Assembly (NCBI RefSeq): GCF_009834565.1
Contig: NZ_CP019428.1
Span: forward strand, 6,510,001-6,574,000
DNA length: 64,000 nucleotides
Reading direction: 5' to 3'
From: Pseudomonas sp. R76
GTDB taxonomy: Bacteria; Pseudomonadota; Gammaproteobacteria; Pseudomonadales; Pseudomonadaceae
Made by a program: the position numbers and the translations under genes. Of this stretch, positions 28,025 through 37,323 are shown piece by piece. Numbering within the stretch: the first letter of the stretch is position 1; each line of letters starts with the position of its first letter. The notes under the pieces are model-generated. The model worked only from the letters and a program-made list of their open reading frames with translations, was not told the origin of the DNA and made no database searches.

Positions 28025-28924
28025 ATGGAACGGCAACTGGACACTTATTGCGCTCACCTGCGCAACGAGCGCCAGGTGTCGCCCCACACGCTGGAAGCCT
28101 ATCGACGGGACCTGAACAAGGTCCTGGCGTATTGCGAAAAACAACAGATCGCCAGCTGGAAAGCCCTGGATATCCAGAGCCTGCGCAGCTTGATCGCGCG
28201 GCTGCACCAGCAAGGCCAATCTTCGCGCAGCCTGTCGCGCCTGCTCTCGGCGGTGCGCGGCCTTTATCACTACCTGAACCGCGAAGGCCTGTGTGATCAC
28301 GACCCGGCCAACGGTCTGTCCCCACCCAAAGGCGAGCGGCGGCTGCCCAAGACCCTCGACACCGATCGCGCCCTGCAATTGCTCGACGGCGCCGTCGAAG
28401 ATGACTTCCTCGCGCACCGCGACCAGGCGATTCTTGAGCTGTTCTATTCCTCGGGCCTGCGCCTGTCGGAGCTGACGGGCCTGAACCTCGACCAACTGGA
28501 CCTGGCGGACTGCCTGGTGCAAGTGCTCGGCAAGGGCAGCAAGACCCGCGTGTTGCCAGTCGGCCGCAAGGCGCGGGAAGCCTTGCAACTATGGCTGCCG
28601 CTGCGTCTGTTGACCAACCCCGCGGACGATGCGGTGTTTGTCAGCCAGCAAGGCCGGCGCCTCGGGCCACGGGCGATTCAGGTGCGGGTCAAGCTCGCCG
28701 GTGAACGCGAGCTGGGGCAGAACCTGCACCCACATATGCTGCGACACTCTTTTGCCAGCCATATGTTGGAATCGTCCCAGGACCTGCGCGCGGTGCAGGA
28801 ACTGCTCGGCCACTCCGACATCAAGACCACGCAGATCTATACCCACCTCGACTTCCAACACCTGGCGACGGTGTACGACAGCGCCCATCCACGGGCCAAA
28901 CGCATCAAGGGCGGCGACTCATGA
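28025..28924 (+). CDS. xerC: tyrosine recombinase XerC
   Basis: 299 residues. SAM-like N-domain and catalytic domain with the Arg in [17 protein letters not shown] (HxxR) and [16 protein letters not shown] (His and nucleophile Tyr). With XerD resolves chromosome dimers at dif. Normal in all catalytic residues, unlike GinB in the island. Overlaps the HAD gene by 4 bp. Confidence 0.95.
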   Translation: MERQLDTYCAHLRNERQVSPHTLEAYRRDLNKVLAYCEKQQIASWKALDIQSLRSLIARLHQQGQSSRSLSRLLSAVRGLYHYLNREGLCDHDPANGLSPPKGERRLPKTLDTDRALQLLDGAVEDDFLAHRDQAILELFYSSGLRLSELTGLNLDQLDLADCLVQVLGKGSKTRVLPVGRKAREALQLWLPLRLLTNPADDAVFVSQQGRRLGPRAIQVRVKLAGERELGQNLHPHMLRHSFASHMLESSQDLRAVQELLGHSDIKTTQIYTHLDFQHLATVYDSAHPRAKRIKGGDS

Positions 28925-29616
28925 GTATCAAGCTGATCACCTTCGACCTGGACGACACACTCTGGGACAACGTACCCGTCATCATCGGCGCCGAAGCGTC
29001 GATGCGCGAGTGGCTGGCGATCAACGCCACCAAAGTCGGCGAATTGCCCCTGGAGCATTTCGCCCGCCTGCGCCAGCAGGTGCTGGAGCGCCATCCCGAG
29101 CTCAAATACCGCATCAGCACCCTGCGCCATCGGGTGTTGATGCACGCGTTTGAAGAGGCCGGTTATCCACAGCCTGAAGCCACGGAAATGGCAGATGTGT
29201 GCTACGAAGCGTTTATTCATGCGCGGCACCAGCTCACGCCATTTCCCGAAGCCGAGCCGATGTTGCAGGCGCTGCGCCAGCACTTCTTGCTGGGGGTGAT
29301 CACCAACGGTAATGCCGATGTGCAGCGCGTCGGGCTGGCGGACTATTTCCACTTTGCCCTGCGTGCCGAAGATATCGGCATCGCCAAGCCGGATGCGCGG
29401 TTGTTTCAAGAAGCGTTGCAACGCGGCGGCGTGGACGCCAGTCAGGCGGTGCATATCGGCGATCACCCCGGTGACGACATCGCCGGTGCGCAGCAGGCAG
29501 GGCTGCGTGCGGTGTGGTTTAACCCGACGGGTAAGGCGTGGGAGGCGGATAAGCGCCCGGATGCGGAAATTCGTAACTTGGCGGAGCTGCCAGCGCTGCT
29601 GCGTAGCTGGAACTGA
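28921..29616 (+). CDS. HAD-family hydrolase (YigB-like)
   Basis: 231 residues. HAD motif [11 protein letters not shown], motif II ITNGNAD, motif III Lys in [10 protein letters not shown], motif [14 protein letters not shown]. Same position after xerC as E. coli yigB, an FMN phosphatase, so riboflavin-linked phosphatase activity is plausible. Last gene of the lysA operon. Confidence 0.88.
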   Translation: MSIKLITFDLDDTLWDNVPVIIGAEASMREWLAINATKVGELPLEHFARLRQQVLERHPELKYRISTLRHRVLMHAFEEAGYPQPEATEMADVCYEAFIHARHQLTPFPEAEPMLQALRQHFLLGVITNGNADVQRVGLADYFHFALRAEDIGIAKPDARLFQEALQRGGVDASQAVHIGDHPGDDIAGAQQAGLRAVWFNPTGKAWEADKRPDAEIRNLAELPALLRSWN

Positions 29617-29629
29617 CGCAAAAACCAAA

Positions 29630-29717
29630 TGTGGGAGCTGGCTTGCCTGCGATGACGGTGAGCCAGACAGCACATCACTAGCTGACGACCGCTATCGCAG
29701 GCAAGCCAGCTCCCACA
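29630..29717. repeat. REP inverted pair (REPIN)
   Basis: Perfect 24-bp arms 29630-29653 and 29694-29717, same core as the pair at 19117-19190, between the convergent HAD and sutA genes. Confidence 0.9.
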
Positions 29718-29754
29718 CGGGACTGCGGCGGATCTGCAACTTTGTTACAGCCAT

Positions 29755-29786
29755 GAAAAAGCCCGCAGCGACGGCGGGCTTTTTCT
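29755..29786. terminator. bidirectional intrinsic terminator
   Basis: A5 run, GCCCGC / GCGGGC stem, T5 run, between the HAD gene and sutA. Confidence 0.8.
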
Positions 29787-29805
29787 TACAAGCGAACTGC
29801 TGACC

Positions 29806-30135
29806 TTAGATAGGACGGCTGCCGTACTTGTTATCCGGCTTCTTAGGCGGGTCTGCCACCACGTTGGCCTCGACTTCCTGCACTTTGCCGCCTTTAGCGA
29901 GGAATTCTTCCATCGCACGGGCCAGCGCATCGCGCTCTTTGTTCTTGGCTTCAACGCTCGGCAGTTCGTCTACCGATACAGCGGCCTTGGCTTTGCCTTT
30001 GGCGGCTTTGGCAGGCGCGTCATCGCTGATTTCGTCGCCATCGTCAGCAACGTCTTCAACGGCCGCTTCAAGACCCTCTTCGGTCTCGTCGTCGCCTACT
30101 TCAAGTTCGTCGTTTTCCAGATCATCGTCGCTCAT
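29806..30135 (-). CDS. sutA: SutA, RNA-polymerase-associated growth-arrest factor
   Basis: 109 residues: acidic disordered N-terminus, short alanine/lysine segment, conserved helix (VEAKNKERDALARAMEEFLAKGGKVQEVE) and a C-terminal tail DPPKKPDNKYGSRPI. SutA of P. aeruginosa binds RNA polymerase beta and supports transcription of ribosomal and other genes in slow-growing cells. Found only in Pseudomonas and near relatives. Confidence 0.9.
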   Translation of the reverse strand: MSDDDLENDELEVGDDETEEGLEAAVEDVADDGDEISDDAPAKAAKGKAKAAVSVDELPSVEAKNKERDALARAMEEFLAKGGKVQEVEANVVADPPKKPDNKYGSRPI

Positions 30136-30235
30136 GTTCTACCTCATGACTTGCGAAAAGCAGATTAGTTATAGCCCAGCTTCACCCTCTGTCGAGTTTG
30201 CCGGAAAAAATCACATCCACAGGATTACCCGTGGC

Positions 30236-30661
30236 TTATGCCCCATCACCGTGCAAGGTGGCGAGGACTTTACGAGCACCGCCATGATCACGGTGCTCGC
30301 CCAGATAAACACCTTGCCAGGTCCCCATCGCCAAGCGGCCGGCCTTGACCGGCAAACTCAGCTGGCAGCCCAGGAGACTGGCCTTGAAGTGCGCCGGCAG
30401 ATCATCCGGACCTTCGTCGTTGTGTTCATATCCCGCCATGCCTTGCGGCACCAGCGCATTGAAAAAACGCTCGAAGTCACGGCGAACCGCCGGGTCGGCA
30501 TTCTCGTTGACGGTCAACGAGGCCGAGGTGTGCTGCAGCCACAAATGCAACAAGCCCACGCGACAAGCCTTCAATTCAGGCAAGCCGGCGAGCAACTCAT
30601 CCGTTACCAGGTGAAAGCCCCGGGGCTTGGCCCGCAGGGTTATCAGGGTCTGTTGCCACAT
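30236..30661 (-). CDS. YjbQ family protein
   Basis: 141 residues, UPF0047/YjbQ family, with the signature [19 protein letters not shown] and the HTSASLTV strand. Some members have weak thiamine-phosphate synthase activity; the physiological role is uncertain. 100 bp upstream of sutA on the same strand. Confidence 0.88.
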   Translation of the reverse strand: MWQQTLITLRAKPRGFHLVTDELLAGLPELKACRVGLLHLWLQHTSASLTVNENADPAVRRDFERFFNALVPQGMAGYEHNDEGPDDLPAHFKASLLGCQLSLPVKAGRLAMGTWQGVYLGEHRDHGGARKVLATLHGDGA

Positions 30662-30830
30662 ACAGTTCTCCGCCCATCGGCGCGCATTCTAGCGCGCTCA
30701 GGGAAAAAACAAAGTACCGAATACGCCTACATGCATGTAAGACTTTTGCACGCTGAAAAGTACCGTGTGCGCGCCATCACAAACTCTGCGTAAAAACCGG
30801 TACAGGTCCTATCACTGACAAACGCCAGGC

Positions 30831-30864
30831 AAAAAAATGCCCGGCAAGCCGGGCATCTTTTTTT
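30831..30864 (-). terminator. intrinsic terminator of glnK-amtB
   Basis: ATGCCCGGC / GCCGGGCAT stem flanked by A7 and T8, just past the amtB stop. Confidence 0.85.
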
Positions 30865-30871
30865 CGCGTAC

Positions 30872-32212
30872 TTACAAGTTGTAGCCGCGTTCGTTGTGTT
30901 GCGCCAGGTCGAGGCCCACGGCCTCTTCTTCGTCGGTAACCCGCAGGCCCATGACGGCATCCAGCACCTTGAGGATGATGAAGGTCACGATAGCCGTGTA
31001 GATCACGGTGAAACCGACGCCTTTGCACTGGATCCAGACTTGCGCCGCGATGTCAGTGGTGGCTGCGTTGAAGCCGCCCAGGGAAGGCGCAGCGAACACG
31101 CCGGTCAGGATCGCGCCGAGGATACCGCCGATACCGTGCACGCCGAAGGCGTCCAGGGAGTCGTCGTAGCCCAGTTTGCGTTTCAGGGTAGTGGCGCAGA
31201 AGAAGCACACCACGCCCGCCGCCAGGCCGATGACCAGGGCGCCCATTGGGCCCACGGTGCCGGCAGCCGGGGTGATTGCCACCAGGCCAGCGACTACGCC
31301 CGAGGCGATACCCAGTGCGCTTGGCTTACCGTGGGTGACCCACTCGGCGAACATCCAGCCCAGCGCCGCAGCAGCGGTAGCGATCTGGGTGACCAGCATC
31401 GCCATACCGGCAGTGCCGTTGGCTGCAGCCGCGGAACCGGCGTTGAAGCCGAACCAGCCGACCCACAGCATGGCCGCACCGACCAGGGTGTAACCCAGGT
31501 TGTGAGGTGCCATCGGGGTGGTTGGGAAACCTTTACGCTTGCCGAGTACCAGGCACGCCACCAGGCCGGCCACACCGGCGTTGATGTGCACCACGGTGCC
31601 GCCGGCGAAGTCCAGCACGCCCCAGTCACCCAGCAGCGAACCCGGACCGCCCCACACCATGTGCGCAATCGGTGCGTAGACCAGGGTGAACCAGACGCCC
31701 ATGAAGATCAGCATCGCGGAGAACTTCATACGCTCGGCGAAAGCACCGACGATCAGCGCAGGAGTAATGATGGCGAACGTCATCTGGAAGGTGACGAACA
31801 CCGCCTCAGGGAACAGCGCCGCAGGGCCGGTGATGCTCGCCGGGGTCACACCCGACAGGAACAGTTTGGACAGGCCGCCCACGAACGAGTTGAGGTTGAC
31901 GACGCCTGCTTCCATACCGGTGGTGTCGAACGCCATGCTGTAGCCGTAAACGAACCACAAGATAGTGATCAAGCCGGTGATGGCGAAGCACTGCATCATC
32001 ACGGAAAGAATGTTTTTGGAGCGAACCATGCCGCCGTAGAACAGCGCCAGGCCCGGAATAGTCATGAACAGCACCAGCGCGGTGGACGTGAGCATCCACG
32101 CGGTGTCACCGGAATTGAGGACTGGAGCAGGGGCTGGGTCCGCCGCCAATGCCAAGGCAGGCATTACGAGGGACAACAGGGCTCCTAGCCCTGCGAATTT
32201 ACGCAGAGTCAT
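30872..32212 (-). CDS. amtB: ammonium transporter AmtB
   Basis: 446 residues with signal peptide (PALALA) and eleven hydrophobic segments. The twin pore histidines are in GTVVHINAGVAG and AFGVHGIGGILG. Conducts ammonium into the cell under nitrogen limitation and is blocked by GlnK. Second gene after glnK (35 bp gap). Confidence 0.95.
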   Translation of the reverse strand: MTLRKFAGLGALLSLVMPALALAADPAPAPVLNSGDTAWMLTSTALVLFMTIPGLALFYGGMVRSKNILSVMMQCFAITGLITILWFVYGYSMAFDTTGMEAGVVNLNSFVGGLSKLFLSGVTPASITGPAALFPEAVFVTFQMTFAIITPALIVGAFAERMKFSAMLIFMGVWFTLVYAPIAHMVWGGPGSLLGDWGVLDFAGGTVVHINAGVAGLVACLVLGKRKGFPTTPMAPHNLGYTLVGAAMLWVGWFGFNAGSAAAANGTAGMAMLVTQIATAAAALGWMFAEWVTHGKPSALGIASGVVAGLVAITPAAGTVGPMGALVIGLAAGVVCFFCATTLKRKLGYDDSLDAFGVHGIGGILGAILTGVFAAPSLGGFNAATTDIAAQVWIQCKGVGFTVIYTAIVTFIILKVLDAVMGLRVTDEEEAVGLDLAQHNERGYNL

Positions 32213-32247
32213 ATTGTTTTCTCCTGGGGCGTTGGGGGTTTGGCGGC

Positions 32248-33008
<761 letters not shown>

Positions 33009-33272
33009 ATGCTCGCGCCCAAAGACCTCCTCGACGCCCTGAGCGGCCACGCCTCTCGCCTGTTCAGCGGCGACACCCCGCTGCCCCGCAACGAAATCGA
33101 AAGCCAGTTCAAGGCGCTGCTGCAAAGCGGCTTCAGCAAACTCGACCTGGTCAGCCGGGAAGAGTTTGATAGCCAGATGGTGGTGCTGGCCCGCACGCGT
33201 GCACGGTTGGAGAGTTTGGAGGCGAAAGTCGCCGAGCTGGAAGCGCGCCTGACGCCACCCTCTGCTGAATAA
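33009..33272 (+). CDS. ubiK: UbiK (YqiC/BMFP) ubiquinone biosynthesis accessory factor
   Basis: 87 residues from ATG 33009. N-terminal amphipathic part (KDLLDALSG) and a C-terminal trimeric coiled-coil (LARTRARLESLEAKVAELEARL), as in BMFP/UbiK proteins that bind membranes and assist late ubiquinone synthesis with UbiJ. A second ATG at 33000 in frame would add three residues. Its usual right neighbour is comM; here 3.3 kb of accessory DNA intervenes. Confidence 0.88.
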   Translation: MLAPKDLLDALSGHASRLFSGDTPLPRNEIESQFKALLQSGFSKLDLVSREEFDSQMVVLARTRARLESLEAKVAELEARLTPPSAE

Positions 33273-33504
33273 ACGGATTTCTTGAAACTGATGGGAAGGC
33301 TGCAATGGTCTTCCTGCTATCTTCATTCAGCGAATGTCTTCAGGAACCTTCCTACGACATGCGCTTACGCTTTCCGATAGCATCGCCACGCACCATCTCT
33401 TTAGGCTGCTCGCTGCTGATCATTCAGCGCTGGGTTTGGCGACCCGGAAAGCTTGCGACGCACAGCGTCCACCCTCCGATATCGGGCATTAGCTCCCGAC
33501 TCGT

Positions 33505-33640
33505 TTTATGGTGGCTGTGTGTGGGAGACCTCAGGGTCTGCCGGTATTCGCTTGCACCGGCTCGCCAACCCGCACGCAGCTGCCACCCTTATCGTTTGGC
33601 GACGGTAAACGGCAGTCCTCTCAAGCGAATATGGGTACTG
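33505..33640 (+). ncRNA. C4/CI-like antisense RNA (P4/P1 immunity type)
   Basis: A three-way-junction RNA pattern: an outer stem GTGGC (33511-33515) with GCCAC (33582-33586), an arm AGACC/GGTCT (33526-33530 with 33535-33539), and an arm GCCGGT/ACCGGC (33540-33545 with 33556-33561). This arrangement is typical of the C4 antisense RNAs of phages P1/P7 and the P4 immunity RNA, which silence antirepressor-type genes. It lies 59 bp before a BRO-N gene, the expected type of target. The 33273-33504 stretch before it has no gene. Confidence 0.6.
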
Positions 33641-33644
33641 CACC

Positions 33645-34163
33645 ATGGAAAACGATCACCTCATTCCTCATGTCTTTACGCGACACAATCTGCATCTTCA
33701 TGCGCTCTTGTTGGAGAACCAGGCTTGGTTCAGCGCGCGTGATTTGGGTCGGTTGCTGAGGCTTTATTTGGACGAGCGAGCGTTGCGTAAGCTTGATCCG
33801 GATCAACGTCAGTATCGAAAGGCGCTCCATCATGGTGCTGTCGAACGGACGCTGCTGATTAGCGAGTCAGCCATCTATGCGCTGCTGGTATACCACTACT
33901 GTCCAGAATATCGAAGCCTTCGTGAATGGTTGACCCATGACGTCGTTCCTGCGCTGCGCGATGCTCAAAAAAATCTACGTTGTGAACGCCCGGCACTCAG
34001 CTTGCTCGATTGGCCGCAGATGTCGCTAAGTCTCTTGCACTGGAACAATCAGGCGTGGATTAGGCTTCAAGATGTACCGCATATGCTTCCGGAGCCTGAG
34101 CAGCCCAAGCACAAAAAATCCCCCTGGTGGAAACGCGTATCGCAATTGCACCTACTGATTTAG
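33645..34163 (+). CDS. BRO-N domain (phage antirepressor-like) protein
   Basis: 172 residues. The N-terminal 110 residues fit a BRO-N/Ant-type domain (NQAWFSARDLGRLLRL ... TLLISESAIYALLVYHY ... LREWLTHDVVPALR), a DNA-binding module of phage antirepressors. The C-terminal part is short and unassigned, and no KilA-C or ANT domain follows. With the C4-like RNA just upstream, the pair looks like an immunity switch left from a satellite or prophage. Its regulatory target is unknown. Confidence 0.75.
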   Translation: MENDHLIPHVFTRHNLHLHALLLENQAWFSARDLGRLLRLYLDERALRKLDPDQRQYRKALHHGAVERTLLISESAIYALLVYHYCPEYRSLREWLTHDVVPALRDAQKNLRCERPALSLLDWPQMSLSLLHWNNQAWIRLQDVPHMLPEPEQPKHKKSPWWKRVSQLHLLI

Positions 34164-34524
34164 TGAAAAGGGGGTGGCTCTGTTGGCAACGGTCAAACGG
34201 TATATTAGGAGGAACTTTCCCCCTCCGAGAGGGATGCTCCAGCACATTTGCCCGTTTTTTGGTGATTCTAGGAGGCTTTATGCCACCTCACCTGATGGAT
34301 GGATTTACAAAATAAATGCCGGGTGATTGTTGTTAAGTGATCCAGAGCTATGAGAAAACTCCTGCCGTCATCGCCTGGAAGCTTTTTGAGCTCCAGGCTT
34401 GCCAGAAAGAAACAACAAGCTAACCTATCGGTTGTAAAGACATTGATTTTGTGTTTGGCGACTGTAGAATGCACCCACTTTGAAAGCCCACACTCCGCGC
34501 TTCAACGGGAGAAAGGAAACGGAA
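34164..34524 (+). other. gene-poor leader region upstream of the deaminase module
   Basis: 361 bp, AT-richer than the core. It contains an 11-codon ORF (ATG 34279, MPPHLMDGFTK) with a strong AGGAGG site and nothing else codable. AvcD-type deaminases are normally preceded by a small antitoxin RNA (AvcI). Such an RNA could lie here or across the next small gene; I cannot delimit it. Confidence 0.4.
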
Positions 34525-34698
34525 ATGAAGAGATCTGACGATACAAATGTTTATCAAAATGATAAATCAGTCCAACAGGACAAAAATCAGAACTCCAACA
34601 TTGTCGGCTTCGCTGCTTTCAAAGAAAAAAAAGCCGAAAACGAATACAATAAAGCCATTAAAAATATTCTAGCGCGAGCGCAAAAAGTAGACTGGTAA
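34525..34698 (+). CDS. 57-residue hypothetical protein next to the deaminase
   Basis: 57 residues starting MKRSDDTNVYQNDKSV, preceded by GGAGAAAGGAAACGG. Hydrophilic and Lys/Asn-rich, ending ILARAQKVDW. No homology recognised. The stop is the first base of a 20-bp palindrome that precedes the deaminase gene. It could be a partner of the deaminase or simply an ORF lying over an AvcI-like RNA. Confidence 0.55.
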   Translation: MKRSDDTNVYQNDKSVQQDKNQNSNIVGFAAFKEKKAENEYNKAIKNILARAQKVDW

Positions 34699-34736
34699 CA
34701 AAAGGTATACCTTTTGTCTCGCGCTCAAGGGCGCGA
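34698..34736 (+). promoter_or_regulatory. 20-bp palindrome plus hairpin in front of the deaminase gene
   Basis: ACAAAAGGTATACCTTTTGT (34698-34717) is a perfect palindrome; TCGCGC / GCGCGA (34719-34724 with 34731-34736) forms a second hairpin ending 3 bases before the deaminase ATG. The second hairpin would cover the ribosome-binding region. Possible operator, attenuator or RNA processing site. Confidence 0.65.
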
Positions 34737-34739
34737 TGA

Positions 34740-36351
34740 ATGTCAGTACCAATTTCTAAGGAAAGAGCCTCACCTAGCGACGACAAAACTACTAATACGC
34801 GTGATATCAGGGAGCGTATAGAAGGTCGTCGCAGTGATGAAATAATTATCGCCTTTTGCGGTCCGGTCGGCTGTAACTTAGCAGACGTTATAAGGACGAC
34901 TCGTACCCAGTTTGAAGAGTACGGCTATGTTACTGAGCATATAAAAATCAGCGATATAATAAAGTCTCATTACAAAAAAAAATGGACTCCCTGAAAACCT
35001 GAAACACCTCTCTCTTGAACCTGCCGCAGGTAAAGAACGGTACACCACTCTTCAAGACCTCGGAAACGACTTAAGACAAAAGTTCGACCCACAGATACTA
35101 GCGGCTCTTTCAATGGCTAGCGTGGCAGCTAAACGTGATACAGCAATGTCAAAAGGTGATACAGACAAACCACCCAAGACCATCTATATAATTGACCAAC
35201 TCAAGCACCCCGAAGAAGTGGAGCTTTTCAAACTGGTTTACGGTGAAATATTTTATCTAATAGGTGTTCTAAGCCCGCAGAATGTCAGATTCAATTATCT
35301 AACGCGAACAGAGAAAATTCCAGGACATGAAGCTCAATACTTAATTGATCGGGACCGAAACGAAATAAATGCAACATATGGACAGAAGCTCGAAAAGACC
35401 GTCCAGCTAGCTGACTATTTCATTAGAAATAATCAAGATTCGATTTCCAATCTTTTTGCTCCTTGCCAGCGTTTTGTAGCATTGGTCCATGGCAAAAATG
35501 GCGTTACGCCGACCAAAGATGAATCTGGAATGTACGCAGCCTATTCGGCCTCCCTAAAATCGGCCTGTCTAAGCAGACAGGTTGGCGCGGCAATCGCAAA
35601 CAAAGAAGGAAATGTCATTTCCCTAGGTTGGAATGACGTCCCGAAATTTGGTGGAGGCCTGTACACATCCGACACTGAAAACGATCAACGCTGCATATAT
35701 CATGGGGGAAAATGCTATAACGATATCCACAAATCTGCTCTTATCCAAGATATTGTGGCAATTGTTAGTTCCCAGGTAACTGTCACCGACAAGGTTAAAT
35801 CTGAGCTAGCCAGACTTATACAAAAGGAAACTAGAGCCGGCTCAATAATTGAGTTTTCCCGTGCGATTCATGCGGAAATGGAAGCGATTCTTGGCCTGGC
35901 CAGATCCCAGGGTAATTCCACAGACTCGTGCGTGCTGTATACGACTACATTCCCGTGCCATAACTGTGCACGCCACATTATCGCTGCCGGCATTCAGCGA
36001 GTTGTCTACATTGAACCTTATGAAAAAAGCCTAGCACTCGACTTGCATGAAGATGCCATAACGACTGATGCAAATCATGCTGGAAAGACTTTATTCGAAA
36101 CATTCTCTGGTGTTTCACCTAGCAAATATGCATCATTTTTTGTAGCCCGTGGAGATAGAAAAGACAAATCAGGCATGGCCATAGACATAATAAAAATCGA
36201 AGCTCTGCATATAGGAACCGAGTACCTCGACCCCTACCAAACAATAGAAAGCAAAGTTGTTCAAGATCTAGTCTCTAAAGTTTCTCTTCCAATACCACCT
36301 GCTCCGCCCCAATCTGACCCATGGCCTCCAGAACCTCCTAAGGCTGCATAA
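34740..36351 (+). pseudogene. avcD: AvcD-like anti-phage dCTP/dCMP deaminase, frameshifted
   Basis: Two frames join at an A9 run (34974-34982). The first 78 codons give an N-terminal P-loop-like domain (IIIAFCGPVGCNLADVI) and end at TGA 34992. Removing one A continues through KNGLPENLKHLSLEPAAG into the main part (ATG 35113 in that frame). The deaminase domain has HAEME (zinc and proton shuttle) and PCHNCA (zinc cysteines). The joined length, about 535 residues, equals AvcD-type proteins (kinase-like plus deaminase), which deplete dCTP/dCMP on phage infection. Whether the shift is a mutation, a phase switch or a sequencing error cannot be told. The deaminase domain alone could still be made from 35113. 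Confidence 0.8.
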
Positions 36352-36582
36352 TAAAACGCAAGGCTGGAACTCATAGTTCCGGCCTACAAAACTTTAAAAA
36401 TTCTGCTCGACAGTTACCTAGATTTACCAATCAGAACTGTAGACTAGCTGCATATCTATGACGAAAAAATCTACTCGTAATGTTTTGCTTCATTTCCGTT
36501 TGCAAATTAAGTTAGCCCTTCAAAATTCTAATACTATCCTTTGAAGACCCGCAGGAAGCGGCCTCTCTTTCAAGGAGCGAGC

Positions 36583-36819
36583 ATGTCTCTCGCCATCGTC
36601 CACAGCCGCGCCCAAATTGGCGTCGAAGCCCCTGCCGTCACTGTTGAAGTGCATATGGCCAATGGTCTGCCGTCCCTGACATTGGTGGGCCTGCCGGAAA
36701 CCGCCGTCAAGGAAAGCAAGGACCGCGTGCGCAGCGCCATCCTCAACTCTGCGCTGCAATACCCGGCACGCCGTATCACCCTCAACCTCGCGCCCGCCGA
36801 CCTGCCCAAGGATGGCGGG
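36583..36819 (+). pseudogene. comM: comM 5' part (interrupted)
   Basis: Encodes the first 79 residues of ComM (MSLAIVHSRAQIGVEAPAV ... LAPADLPKDGG) behind a ribosome site AAGGAGCG. The frame then enters island DNA and ends after 18 foreign codons at 36876. The missing portion resumes at 63215. ComM is the hexameric helicase that aids branch migration in natural transformation. With the split the protein is not made. Confidence 0.93.
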
Positions 36820-36844
36820 TACAGATTAGTTATAGGTATGGCCA
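36819..36844 (+). repeat. left terminal inverted repeat of the island
   Basis: GTACAGATTAGTTA followed after a 5-base insertion by ATGGCCA; mirror of the right end at 63192-63212. Probably the recombinase core site. Confidence 0.8.
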
Positions 36845-36876
36845 ACGCACACATAAGTAGCACCTATGGACGTTGA

Positions 36877-37323
36877 TATTGCTCAATGAGTTTTTGAGCG
36901 TCGGGACGCAGTACAAATAAGAACTGGCAAATATGAAACCGTCACTTCAGGAACGCCACTGTTGGTATGGAAAGAATAACGGCGCGTAGCGATAGGCCGG
37001 ATACGTTTAAATACGCAAACTAAGGTTTTCAGACCAAACCGATAGAAACAATAAAACAACTGCAATTTAAAATGTTAAGCCAGGCGCCACCCTCGCTGAG
37101 CCATATGGAGCAGGATACCGATCTAAAGAATTTCTACCGATAATCTATTATCTATAGCTAGGACCATCACTTACGTTTGCGTGTTGAAATACACGCCCGA
37201 TGACGTAGTCCAGCTGTGTCACGGCGACACGCAGTGATCGGCGAAAGGAAATGAGAGCATTGTACTACCATGTACTTTTAAGCCAGCTTGTGTTCGTATT
37301 CCACTTTTTCAGGGCAAACTACC
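36877..37323 (+). other. leader region of the gin operon
   Basis: 447 bp without a gene. It includes small dyads, GTGTC/GACAC around 37216-37230 and CGTG/CACG around 37178-37193, which may be recombinase arm sites or regulatory structures. No firm promoter. Confidence 0.5.

Noticed and set aside
30896..32188. 430-codon plus-strand frame
   Set aside because: Antisense of amtB; His/Gly/Arg-rich composition unlike a real protein.
36819..36830. Integration next to a tRNA gene
   Set aside because: No tRNA lies at either junction; the target is the comM coding sequence.
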